Below, piece by piece: positions 55,444 to 63,793 of a stretch of 64,000 bases of DNA. The notes under the pieces were generated by a model that did no database searches, was not told where the DNA came from, and saw only the letters and a program-made list of their open reading frames with translations. Made by a program: the position numbers and the translations under genes. The stretch's first letter is position 1; every line of letters begins with the position of its first letter. The stretch is taken from assembly GCF_022846655.1 (NCBI RefSeq), contig NZ_AP025667.1:218501-282500 (forward strand), read 5' to 3'. The stretch is from Streptomyces seoulensis. GTDB lineage: Bacteria > Actinomycetota > Actinomycetes > Streptomycetales > Streptomycetaceae.

Positions 55444-57378
55444 CTAAGCGCAGGAGAAGCGGGACCTCGCCCAGTCCGCCAGGGCCGCCTGGTCGAAGGC
55501 CCCGCCCCTGGACTCCGCCACCAGCCGCACCGTCTTCCGGCCGGTCAGGTTCACATGGACCGGGACCGCCGGGTCGCCGCCCGAGACGGTGCCGGACTGC
55601 CAGAGCCGCGCACCGTCCCCGTACACCGCGAAGGCGACCTTGCCGAGGCCCAGCGTCATGTCGTCCACGCCGACCGACGCGTCGTAGGCGGTGCACTCGC
55701 GGTTGAGGTCGACGGTCACGGAGGAGTCCCCGTGCACCGTGACACCGGTGGAGTAGCGCTCGCCGCCGATCGACATGCCGTAGCGCTGCCACACCCAACT
55801 GCTCTCGCCGAGCCGCACCTCCGGGTCGCTGCCGTCACCCAGCACGTCGTAGCTCAGCTCGCTCATATCGTAGACCTCGGGAGCGGGCGGAGGCGGCGGC
55901 GGAGGGGTGGGGGTCGGAGTGGGGGTCGGCTTCGGCTTCGGGGGTGCCGGGGTGGGCGTCGGGGTGGGAGTGGGTGCCGGTTTCGGGGGCGGGGTGGGCT
56001 TGGGCGTCGGCTTCGGCGTGGGCTTCGGCTCGGGCGCCGGCTTCTCCGCCGGGGCGGCGGGGGCGGGCGGGGCGGCCGGGGGCGCGGGCTCGGGCTTCCG
56101 CCCGGACGGCGGGGGCTCGGGCGCCGGGGTCTGCCGGATCACCGGCGCGGACGGCGACGGCTCGGCGATCTCCTTGGCGGGCCGGCTGTCGTTCACCAGC
56201 GCCAGCGCGACGACCGCCGCGGCCACCGCCACCACACCCGTGGCGATCCCCGCCTTCACGGGCGCGCCCAGCCCCTCCGAGGCCGCGCCACCGCCCGCCG
56301 CGCCGCCCGTGGACCCGGTCGCGGCAGCGGCGGCACCCGCCGCGCCCACGCCCGCGCCACCGGCGATGACACCGAGCGCCTTGGCGTACCCGGCGGCGCC
56401 GAACCAGCCGATGACCGCGATCGGGACGACGGCCGGAATCCCGCCGGCCACCTCCTCGATCTGGGCGGCCGCCAGACGGCACTTGGCGCACTCCTCCAGG
56501 TGCTTGCGCAGCCCGCGCTCGGCCCGGACACGCAGCTTGCGACGCGCGTAGCCACCGAGCTGGTCGGCGTAGCGCGCGCACTCCTCGTCGTTCACCAGCG
56601 TCGCGCTGACGTGCGCCTGGAGGTACGCCTGCTTCAGCCCCTCACGGGCCCGACTTGCCAGCACGCGCGTGCCGTTGGCGTCGAGCCCGAACAGCACGGC
56701 CACCTCGCTGGGCGACTCGTCCTCCACCTCGGTGTGCCAGAGCACGGCCTGCCAGCGCTCGGGCAGCGAGCGGAACGCCTGCATGGCCAGGGTCTGTTCG
56801 GCCTCGTGCATCGCGCGCACGTCGGCACCCAGATCGGCGCCGAAGGCTCCCAGGGACCCGGTGTCGTCGGCCACCTCGGCGGCCCGGGACGCCGCCTGCG
56901 CGAACACCGCGAAGTCGTCCACGAGATGCTCGCGCTTGGCGGACTGCGTCCAGTGCGCGGCGACCCGGCGCACCGAGGTCAGCAGATAGGCGCGCACCGC
57001 GTACTCGGGACCCGAACCGCCGCGCACCGCCTGGAGCATGCGCGCGAAGACCTCGGCCGTCAGGTCGTCGGCGGTGTGCCCGTCCCGGCAGCAGGTACGC
57101 GCGTAGCGTCGCACCGCGTCCGCGTGGCGCCGGTACAACTCCTCGTACGCCGAGTCGTCCCCGGCGCGCATCCGCTCGATCAACTCGCCGTCGGCCGGAG
57201 CCGCGTCACGCGGGGGCGGAAGGACGCTGCCCTCGCGCTGGGCCGGCAGGCTCCTCGCGGTCCGGTCCCCGCCCGAGGCGGCCCGGCCGCCCTGGCTCGG
57301 CACCTGAGGCGAGGTCAGTTCCCCGGCCTCCGCGTCACCACCGTCGGCGCGCGCGCCGTCCCACCCGTCAACGCCCAT
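55444..57378 (-). CDS. ECF-type sigma factor fused to zinc-finger, membrane segment and NPCBM domain
   Basis: A 644-residue single chain. Residues 1-64 are disordered. Residues 65-130 are sigma region 2 (LIERMRAGDDSAYEELYRRHADAVRRYARTCC), and 194-255 are region 4 (LAMQAFRSLPERWQAVLWHTEVEDESPSEVAVLFGLDANGTRVLASRAREGLKQAY). Residues 262-310 hold an anti-sigma-like zinc motif, RGLRKHLEECAKC (HxxxCxxC). A hydrophobic segment follows at 376-396 (GIATGVVAVAAAVVALALV), then a Pro/Thr/Lys linker to residue 500, and a C-terminal NPCBM-type carbohydrate-binding domain (503-644; SYDVLGDGSDPEVRLGESSWVWQRYGMSIGGERYSTGVTVHGDSS). The sigma part is cytoplasmic and the NPCBM part outside. The stop is 10 bases from the facing asparagine-synthetase-like gene. 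Confidence 0.88.
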   Translation of the reverse strand: MGVDGWDGARADGGDAEAGELTSPQVPSQGGRAASGGDRTARSLPAQREGSVLPPPRDAAPADGELIERMRAGDDSAYEELYRRHADAVRRYARTCCRDGHTADDLTAEVFARMLQAVRGGSGPEYAVRAYLLTSVRRVAAHWTQSAKREHLVDDFAVFAQAASRAAEVADDTGSLGAFGADLGADVRAMHEAEQTLAMQAFRSLPERWQAVLWHTEVEDESPSEVAVLFGLDANGTRVLASRAREGLKQAYLQAHVSATLVNDEECARYADQLGGYARRKLRVRAERGLRKHLEECAKCRLAAAQIEEVAGGIPAVVPIAVIGWFGAAGYAKALGVIAGGAGVGAAGAAAAATGSTGGAAGGGAASEGLGAPVKAGIATGVVAVAAAVVALALVNDSRPAKEIAEPSPSAPVIRQTPAPEPPPSGRKPEPAPPAAPPAPAAPAEKPAPEPKPTPKPTPKPTPPPKPAPTPTPTPTPAPPKPKPTPTPTPTPPPPPPPAPEVYDMSELSYDVLGDGSDPEVRLGESSWVWQRYGMSIGGERYSTGVTVHGDSSVTVDLNRECTAYDASVGVDDMTLGLGKVAFAVYGDGARLWQSGTVSGGDPAVPVHVNLTGRKTVRLVAESRGGAFDQAALADWARSRFSCA

Positions 57379-57565
57379 CGCGTAAAGCCCCCGACACCGG
57401 CACAGCCCAATCCTTTACGGGCTCAGCGTGCCATACCCACTTTCGCCGCCGGTCCGCTCGTCGGACCCGTCACTCATCCGGGCGGAAGTTTCACCATCCG
57501 CTCGCAACAGATCCGAACAAGCGGGCCTCGTACCGGCGTTCAGCGTGCCGAGGGCCGCGCGCGCA

Positions 57566-58291
57566 CTACGCGGGCCGGGACCGCAGCCCCTCCAGCAGGA
57601 TGTCCAGCAGCCGGGTGGAGGCGGCCGCCTGCTGTGCCGCGTCGGGCAGCGAGGGAGCCGCCGTGGCGATCACCAGCAGCACGTCGGAGACGGACACGTC
57701 GGCCCGCAGCTCCCCGGCCGCACGGGCCCGCTCCACCAGTTGTCCGACCACGTCCAGCAGCGCCGCCGTACCGACCTCGCCGCCCGCGCGGTCCCCGTCC
57801 ACCAGCCGCAGCTCCCCGGCACCGGCCTGGGACCGCTGCTGCGGCACCCGCGCCTCCTCGGCCACCGTGCCGGCACCGTCTTCCGCGACCCCCACCCGCA
57901 GCACCTGCGGCGGCAGCAGCCGGCCCGCGCCGGACGCCACCGAGGTGCGCAGGAAGCGGGACAGGGCCGACCAGGGCTCGTCCTCCTGCCCGAGCGCGGC
58001 CCGCGCCTGCTCGGTCAGCCGCGCGGTCTCCTCCTCGGCGATCCGCCGCACCAGCACGTCCTTGCTGGGAAAGCGCCGGTACACCGTGCCGACCCCGACC
58101 CGCGCCCGCCGCGCCACGTCCTCCATCGGCGCGCCGTACCCCAGCTCGCCGAACACCTCACGCGCCGCCCTCAGCACGTGCTCCAGATTGCGCTGCGCGT
58201 CCACCCGCAGCGGCGCCGGACGAGAACCGCCCGACCGTCCGCCGCCGGACGCGAGAGCCGCCGTCGACCAGTGCGTGTCCTGAACATGCAT
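57566..58291 (-). CDS. TetR-family transcriptional regulator
   Basis: A 241-residue regulator with an N-terminal DNA-binding domain (residues 31-78: NLEHVLRAAREVFGELGYGAPMEDVARRARVGVGTVYRRFPSKDVLVRRI) and a helical ligand domain with an inserted Gly/Arg-rich loop (LRVGVAEDGAGTVAEEARVPQQRSQAGAGELRL). The N-terminal 30 residues are a flexible tail. ATG 58291 follows GGGGGAACAC. It lies divergent from the NADH dehydrogenase gene (310 bases away), which is a likely target. The ligand is unknown. Confidence 0.9.
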   Translation of the reverse strand: MHVQDTHWSTAALASGGGRSGGSRPAPLRVDAQRNLEHVLRAAREVFGELGYGAPMEDVARRARVGVGTVYRRFPSKDVLVRRIAEEETARLTEQARAALGQEDEPWSALSRFLRTSVASGAGRLLPPQVLRVGVAEDGAGTVAEEARVPQQRSQAGAGELRLVDGDRAGGEVGTAALLDVVGQLVERARAAGELRADVSVSDVLLVIATAAPSLPDAAQQAAASTRLLDILLEGLRSRPA

Positions 58292-58601
58292 GTGTTCCCC
58301 CGGTAATGACGTCTCCCCCCGGAGACTCTCCCCGCCACTGATTCCGGAGCGCGCGGAAAACTGGCGCCGGTCCCTGAGCGGGCCCGCACCCGGCGACCCC
58401 CTCGACGACCCTCCCGCACCCCGTCGACACACGAACATAGTTGAGCGGGAGTCAATTCAGAAGGGGTAGGTTCCGCACAGTGCGCCCCTCGATCGGAGTA
58501 CGAGCCATTTATGTCCGGATTCCGTGCCCCCGCGCATCCGGCCGCCGGTCACACAAATTGCCGAGGCTGTGGACAAACACCAGCGCCGGGTGCGTCATGG
58601 G
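58292..58601. promoter_or_regulatory. Intergenic control region between TetR and NADH dehydrogenase
   Basis: About 310 bases, no gene supported. AT-rich patch 58432-58470 (AACATAGTTGAGCGGGAGTCAATTCAGAAGGGGTAGG) could hold promoters for both directions. In-frame GTG codons at 58524 and 58569 may start the dehydrogenase earlier. Confidence 0.4.
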
Positions 58602-59981
58602 ATGGTGAAGGAACGCGCGCGCATTCTGGTCGTCGGCGGGGGACACGTCGGCATGTACACCGCCCTGCGTCTCCAGCGGAAACTGAAACGGCAGGTCAGA
58701 CGGGGTGACGTCGAGATCATCCTGGTCAGCCCCGACCCCTATATGACCTACCAGCCGTTCCTCCCCGAGGCGGCCGCCGGCTCGCTCTCCCCGCGCCATG
58801 TCGTCGTCCCCCTGCGCCGCGTCCTGCCCGGGTGCCGCGTCGTCATCGGCGAGGTCACCGCCGTCGACCACGCCGTACGCACCGCGGCCGTCACCACCCT
58901 CGCCACCGAACAGCAGGGCCGCGCCGCCGAGCTCCTCCACTACGACGAACTCGTCCTCGCCCCCGGCTCCGTCTCCCGCACCCTGCCGGTGCCGGGCCTC
59001 GCCGAGCACGGCATCGGGTTCAAGACCGTCGAGGAGGCCATCGGGCTGCGCAACCACGTCATCGAACAGATGGACATCGCCTCCTCCACCCGCGACCCCG
59101 CCCTGCGCGACGCCGCCCTCACCTTCGTCTTCGTCGGCGGCGGCTACGCCGGGGTCGAGGCCCTCGGCGAGCTGGAGGACATGGCCCGCTACGCCGCCCG
59201 CTACTACCCCAACCTCCGCCCCGAGGACATGAAGTGGGTCCTGGTGGAGGCCACCGACCGGGTCCTGCCCGAGGTCGGCCCCGAACTGGGCCGCCACACC
59301 GTCACCCAGTTGCGCCGCCGCAACATCCAGGTGCTGCTGAACACCCGCCTCGACTCCTGCGCCGACCGTGTCGCCGTACTCAGCGACGGCCGCCGGTTCC
59401 CCACCCGCACCGTCGTCTGGACCGCCGGCGTCAAACCCCACCCGCTGCTCGCCGCCACCGACCTGCCCCTCGACCCGCGGGGCCGGCTGCGCTGCACCGC
59501 CCAGCTCGCCGTCGAGGGCACCGAGCACGCCTGGGCCGCGGGCGACGCCGCCGCCGTACCCGACGTCACCGCCACCGCACCCGGCGCCACCACCGCGCCC
59601 AACGCCCAGCACGCCCTGCGCCAGGCCAGGGTCGTCGGCGACAACATCGTGCACACCCTGCGCGGCGAGCCCCTGCGCACCTACTCCCACCGGCAGCTCG
59701 GCTCGGTCGCCTCCCTCGGCCTGCACAAGGGCGTCGCCCAGGTGTACGGGCGCAGGCTCAAGGGCCGCCCCGCCTGGCTCCTCCACCGCGCCTACCACCT
59801 CAGCCGCGTGCCCACCTTCAACCGCAAGGCCCGCGTGCTCGCCGAATGGACCCTCGCCGGACTCTTCAAACGGGAGATCGTCTCCCTCGGCTCACTCGAA
59901 CACCCGCGGGCGGAGTTCGAACTCGCGGCCGGTGGAAAACCCCCACGGCGGCACCCGGACCCCCCGAAGGGGTCGTCCTGA
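58602..59981 (+). CDS. Type II NADH dehydrogenase (FAD-dependent pyridine nucleotide oxidoreductase)
   Basis: A 459-residue enzyme that passes electrons from NADH to menaquinone without proton pumping. It starts VKERARILVVGGGHVGMYTALRLQRKL (FAD-binding), has SPDPYMTYQPFLPEAAAGSLSPRHVVVPLR, the NAD-binding TFVFVGGGYAGVEALGELEDMARYAARYY near residue 170, and VVWTAGVKPHPLLAATDLPLDPRGRLR plus HAWAAGDAAAVPD. The C-terminal amphipathic helix region (KARVLAEWTLAGLFKREIVSLGSLEHPRAEFELAAG) matches the membrane-binding end of the family. ATG 58602 is chosen because the family N-terminus begins there; GTG 58569 and GTG 58524 are in frame, none with a good ribosome site. It lies divergent from the TetR gene and close to the phosphatase gene. 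Confidence 0.9.
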   Translation: MVKERARILVVGGGHVGMYTALRLQRKLKRQVRRGDVEIILVSPDPYMTYQPFLPEAAAGSLSPRHVVVPLRRVLPGCRVVIGEVTAVDHAVRTAAVTTLATEQQGRAAELLHYDELVLAPGSVSRTLPVPGLAEHGIGFKTVEEAIGLRNHVIEQMDIASSTRDPALRDAALTFVFVGGGYAGVEALGELEDMARYAARYYPNLRPEDMKWVLVEATDRVLPEVGPELGRHTVTQLRRRNIQVLLNTRLDSCADRVAVLSDGRRFPTRTVVWTAGVKPHPLLAATDLPLDPRGRLRCTAQLAVEGTEHAWAAGDAAAVPDVTATAPGATTAPNAQHALRQARVVGDNIVHTLRGEPLRTYSHRQLGSVASLGLHKGVAQVYGRRLKGRPAWLLHRAYHLSRVPTFNRKARVLAEWTLAGLFKREIVSLGSLEHPRAEFELAAGGKPPRRHPDPPKGSS

Positions 59982-60111
59982 CCGGAGCCGGGAACTCCCC
60001 GGACGGCAGGGGCGTCTGACGGATGTCGCCGCGGACGGCCACCTGCCAGACTGCTCCACATCCTCGGACGGGCAACAGCCCGCCCTCAGCACACACGAGG
60101 CTTTCCCCACT

Positions 60112-61740
60112 GTGAACTTCACGCGCTGGAGCGCCCGGCTCCCCGGAACGCAGCGCCGCGCCGCAGCGCGGACCGAGCAGACGGTCCCCCCGGACCGGCG
60201 GAGCGAGAGCCCCGTGCCCGCCGCCCGCGCCGGACACCCCGCCTCCGCCGTCGACGAACTGCCCACGCGCGAGGTCCTCGACCACGTCCCGGCCCTCGTC
60301 GCCCTCGTCCACGGCCCCGACCACCGCGTCGCCCACGTCAACGACGCCTACGTCACCGCCTTCGGCCCCCGCCCGCCCGGCGCCCCGGCCCGCGACACCC
60401 TCCCCGAACTCGCCGAGCTGGGCCTCCTCCCCCTGCTCGACCAGGTGCTGCGCAGCGGCAGACCCCGCACGCTGAAGTCCCGCAAGGCCGTCGACGGCCG
60501 CTCCTACACGTTCACCTGCACCCCGGTCACCGGACACGGTGACCGCGACGCGGGCGTACTCGTCTTCGCCACCGACGTCACCGACCACGCCGAGGCCGCC
60601 GAACGCCTGCGCGCCAGCGAGCGCACCCAGCGCGAGACCGCCGTCACCCTCCAGCGCTCCCTGCTCCCCCAGGACCTCGAGGAACCCGACGACCTGCGCG
60701 TGGCCGCGACCTACCAGCCCGGCGGCACCGAGGCCGCGGTCGGCGGCGACTGGTACGACGTCATCACCCTCGGCGGCGGACGAACCGCCCTCGTCATCGG
60801 CGACGTCATGGGCCGGGGCGTCCGCGCCGCCGCCGTCATGGGCCAGCTCCGCACCGCCGTCCGCGCCTACGCCCGCCTCGACCTCCCCCCGCACGAGGTC
60901 CTCCAGCTCCTCGACGGCCTGGCCGTGGAGATCGACGCCAACCAGATCGCCACCTGCGTCTACGCCGTCCACGACCCCAACGAGGGCCGCCTGGTCTACG
61001 CCTCGGCCGGTCACCTGCCGATCCTCGTCCGCGACGAGAACGGCGAGGTCCTGCGCGCCGACGAACCCACCGGACCCCCGCTGGGCACCGGCGGCTGGGT
61101 GCACTCCTCCGGCTCCGTCCCCCTCGGCCCCGGCGCCACGGCCGTCCTCTATACGGACGGCCTGGTCGAACGGCGCGACCAGGACCTCGACGAGGGCATC
61201 GCCGCCCTGGCACGCGCCCTCTCCGGCGCCACCGGCACCCCCCAGGTCGTCTGCGACCGCCTGGTCCGCTCGGCCGGCGTCACCGCCGACCACGACGACG
61301 ACGTGGCCGTCCTCGTCCTCCAGCACCCGGCCCGCACCGGCCCCGCGGCCGACCTCTTCCGCAACGCGGCCCTGGACCTCCTCGGCGGAGTCGAGGCCGC
61401 CCCGCGCGCCCGCGCCTTCGCCTCCGGCGTGCTCACGAGCTGGCGCTTCCCCACCGAACTGCACGACCTCGGCGTCCTGGCCACCAGCGAACTGGTCGCC
61501 AACTCCCTCCAGCACGGCACCCCGCCCATGCGGCTGAGACTGCGCCGCACCGACCGCCGCCTGCTCATCGAGGTCACCGACGGGGACGACCACCTCCCGC
61601 GCCGCCGCCGCGCGGAACCGGCCGACGAGTCCGGCCGTGGCATCGACATCGTCGCCACCATCGCCTCGGGCTGGGGCTCCCGCCGGACACCGGGCGGCGG
61701 CAAGGCGGTCTGGTGCGAGTTCCTGCTCCCGAAGCGCTAG
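60112..61740 (+). CDS. PAS-PP2C (SpoIIE-type) phosphatase with HATPase domain
   Basis: A 542-residue regulator. After a basic N-terminus there is a PAS domain (residues 45-160: ILDHVPALVALVHGPDHRVAHVNDAYVTAFG-like), then a SpoIIE/PP2C phosphatase domain with VGGDWYDVITLGGGRTALVIGDVMGRGVRAAAVMGQLR and the final Asp set in TADHDDDVAVLVLQHP, and finally a HATPase_c anti-sigma-like kinase domain (residues 420-542: ELVANSLQHGTPPMRLRL and SGRGIDIVATIASGWGSRRTPGGGKAVW). Such proteins control alternative sigma factor SigB/F pathways by dephosphorylating anti-anti-sigma factors. GTG 60112 gives MNFTRWSARLPGTQRR, though its GAGG is 11 bases away. A hairpin ends the unit. Confidence 0.92.
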   Translation: MNFTRWSARLPGTQRRAAARTEQTVPPDRRSESPVPAARAGHPASAVDELPTREVLDHVPALVALVHGPDHRVAHVNDAYVTAFGPRPPGAPARDTLPELAELGLLPLLDQVLRSGRPRTLKSRKAVDGRSYTFTCTPVTGHGDRDAGVLVFATDVTDHAEAAERLRASERTQRETAVTLQRSLLPQDLEEPDDLRVAATYQPGGTEAAVGGDWYDVITLGGGRTALVIGDVMGRGVRAAAVMGQLRTAVRAYARLDLPPHEVLQLLDGLAVEIDANQIATCVYAVHDPNEGRLVYASAGHLPILVRDENGEVLRADEPTGPPLGTGGWVHSSGSVPLGPGATAVLYTDGLVERRDQDLDEGIAALARALSGATGTPQVVCDRLVRSAGVTADHDDDVAVLVLQHPARTGPAADLFRNAALDLLGGVEAAPRARAFASGVLTSWRFPTELHDLGVLATSELVANSLQHGTPPMRLRLRRTDRRLLIEVTDGDDHLPRRRRAEPADESGRGIDIVATIASGWGSRRTPGGGKAVWCEFLLPKR

Positions 61741-61769
61741 CCCTGAACATGGCGCGGGCCCTGTACATG

Positions 61770-61810
61770 CGGAAGGGCCGGAAGCACGCGATGTGCTCCC
61801 GGCCCTTCCG
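61770..61810. terminator. Terminator between phosphatase and MFS genes
   Basis: CGGAAGGGCCGG pairs with CCGGCCCTTCCG around a 17-base loop that itself can pair, GAAGCACGCGATGTGCT. It lies between two convergent genes. Confidence 0.8.
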
Positions 61811-61828
61811 CTTCTCACCTCTTACTCC

Positions 61829-63115
61829 CTATGCGCTGACCGACTCCGCCGGAGTACCGCCCCGCGCCACGACCCGGCTCTTGGCCGCCGCGGCCCACGG
61901 GTGGTCCTGCGCGGGCGTGAGCCGACGGCCCAGCCGCAGCGCCAGCACGCTGATCGCCACCGAGAACAGCAGGAACGTCACGATGTACGGGCCGTGCAGC
62001 GAGGCCCCCAGCGGTCCGCCGACGGCCGGCCCGACCGCCATCGCCAACTGCTTGACCAGTGCGAAAGCGGAGTTGTACTGCCCGGCCATGCCCTCCGGCG
62101 CCAGATCGGCGACGAGCGGGGCCACGGTCGGCGACAGCATCGCCTCACCCAGCCCGAACAGCGCGTACGTGGAGACGAACGCGGCCGTGGCCATCTCCTG
62201 GCTGCCGTGTCCGAGACCCGCGTACCCCGCCGCCAGCCAGGCCACGGTCCAGATCAGACCGACCACCGCGATCACCCGCGAGCGGCGCCGCCGCTCGACC
62301 AGCTTCAGCACGGCGAACTGCGCCACGACGATCATCATCGTGTTGGCGGCGAGCGCGGTGCCCAGCGTGGACGTGGATATCCCGGCGGCCTCCACGCCGT
62401 AGGCGCTCAGGCCGGACTCGAACTGGCCGTAGCAGGCGAAGAACAGCACGAAGCCCAGCAGGCACAACTGCACCATCGCCCGGTTTCCCAGCAACTGCCG
62501 CCAGCCACCCCTGGCCGAGCCGGACGGCAGGTCGGTGATGCGCGGGGCACGCGGCATCCGCACCGTCGCCATCAGCACGGCGAGCAGCAGGAAGATCGTG
62601 GCCTCGATGGTGAACAGCACGGTGAAGGAGGAGGCGCGGCTCGCGTCGACCAGGTGGCCGCCTATGAGACCGCCCACGCCCAGGCCCAGGTTCTGCAGGA
62701 AGAACTGCATGGCGAACGCCCGCGACCGGGTCGCGGTGGTCGAGCAGTCCACGATCATCGTCGCCAGCGCGGGCTGCATCACGGCCTGCCCGGCACCGAG
62801 CGCGGCCGCCGTCAGCAGTACGGGGACCGAGCTGCCCGCCAGTCCCAGGCCCAGGGCGCCGAGCGCGGACAGGACCAGGGCGGCGAGCAGGACGGGCAAC
62901 GGACCGCGCCGCACGATCGCCCTACCGGCGAACGGCAGCGCGATCAGCGCCGCCACGGCGAAGACGGCGAGCACGAGTCCCGCCGTCATGGCCCCCAGCC
63001 CTCGCACCTGCGCCACGTAGACGTACAGATACGGGACCGTGAAGCCGAGTCCGAACGCGCTGAGCGCGTTGCCCACGTGGATGCGGGGCATCGCCGCCCC
63101 CATCGCCCTGGTCAC
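61829..63115 (-). CDS. MFS transporter, drug efflux type
   Basis: A 428-residue transporter with 12 hydrophobic segments. Conserved residues include FGLGFTVPYLYVYVAQVRGLGAMTAGLVLAVFAVAALIALPFAGRAIVRRGPLPVL (segments 1-2 and the loop 2-3 region) and QAVMQPALATMIVDCSTTATRSRAFAMQFFLQNLGLGVGGLIGG. The start GTG 63115 is 5 bases after GAGG; GTG 63130 and internal ATGs are alternatives. It is divergent from marR with a control region between them, so MarR probably represses it. The substrate is unknown; typical cargo is a drug or toxic acid. Confidence 0.9.
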   Translation of the reverse strand: MTRAMGAAMPRIHVGNALSAFGLGFTVPYLYVYVAQVRGLGAMTAGLVLAVFAVAALIALPFAGRAIVRRGPLPVLLAALVLSALGALGLGLAGSSVPVLLTAAALGAGQAVMQPALATMIVDCSTTATRSRAFAMQFFLQNLGLGVGGLIGGHLVDASRASSFTVLFTIEATIFLLLAVLMATVRMPRAPRITDLPSGSARGGWRQLLGNRAMVQLCLLGFVLFFACYGQFESGLSAYGVEAAGISTSTLGTALAANTMMIVVAQFAVLKLVERRRRSRVIAVVGLIWTVAWLAAGYAGLGHGSQEMATAAFVSTYALFGLGEAMLSPTVAPLVADLAPEGMAGQYNSAFALVKQLAMAVGPAVGGPLGASLHGPYIVTFLLFSVAISVLALRLGRRLTPAQDHPWAAAAKSRVVARGGTPAESVSA

Positions 63116-63226
63116 GTTCACCTCTTCCACAAGTTAGGAGTGAAGACTTCAAAGCTAAAGTTCGAAGCTAAAGAGTACATGTCGAAGGACTTCAAAGCAA
63201 AGACTCCCCGTGCCATACTCCTTGCC
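63116..63226. promoter_or_regulatory. MFS/MarR divergent operator region with repeats
   Basis: An AT-rich stretch with related copies of CTTCAAAGCTAAAG: GACTTCAAAGCTAAAG (about 63146-63161), TTCGAAGCTAAAG (63162-63174) and GACTTCAAAGCAAAG (63190-63204). The copies are arranged as direct and partly inverted repeats, typical of MarR operators. CATACT at about 63216 is a possible -10 just 9-11 bases before the marR ATG, so the marR transcript may be leaderless. An in-frame ATG at 63179 would begin within the repeats. Confidence 0.6.
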
Positions 63227-63775
63227 ATGGCCGACAACGCCGGCGTCCCGGAGCCGACACTCGAAGAACAGATCGCCGCCTACCAGCGCGAGTTCCAGGA
63301 CCTCGACCCCCAGGTCGAGGAGATCGTGTCGGCGCTGTCCCGGCTGAACCGCCGGATGAACGTGGCGTACGGCCGCCAGACCGCAGAGCTGGGCATCAGC
63401 AACGCGGAGTGGGAGGTGCTGAAGGCCCTGGTGCTCTCCGGCGCCCCCTACCGGATGGGTCCCGGCGAGCTGGCCAAGCGGCTCGGCCTCACCCCGGCCG
63501 CCATGACCCACCGGATCGACCGCATGGTCACCGAGGGCCTGGTCACCCGCGAGCGCGACGAGTCCAACCGCGTCCGTGTCATCGTGGAGCTGACCCCCGA
63601 GGGGCGCGAGAAGTGGCTCGAGGCGATGCGTATGGCGACCGTCTTCGAGGAGGACCTGCTCCAGGACCTCACCTTCGGGGAGCGCTCGGTACTGGGGGAG
63701 GTCCTCACCAGGCTCCTCCGCCGCGTGGAGCACGCCCAGCCCGACGCCGAGGGCCGGCTCTCCGACCTGGACTGA
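63227..63775 (+). CDS. MarR-family transcriptional regulator
   Basis: A 182-residue regulator. The winged-helix core is residues 60-135: SNAEWEVLKALVLSGAPYRMGPGELAKRLGLTPAAMTHRIDRMVTEGLVTRERDESNRVRVIVELTPEGREKW, with the recognition helix TPAAMTHRIDRM. Long helices at both ends (residues 10-55 and 140-175) form the dimer interface. ATG 63227 is used; ATG 63179 is an in-frame option that would place its N-terminus over the operator repeats. It lies divergent from the MFS exporter that it probably controls. Confidence 0.92.
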   Translation: MADNAGVPEPTLEEQIAAYQREFQDLDPQVEEIVSALSRLNRRMNVAYGRQTAELGISNAEWEVLKALVLSGAPYRMGPGELAKRLGLTPAAMTHRIDRMVTEGLVTRERDESNRVRVIVELTPEGREKWLEAMRMATVFEEDLLQDLTFGERSVLGEVLTRLLRRVEHAQPDAEGRLSDLD

Positions 63776-63793
63776 CGGGCCGCGGAAAAAATC

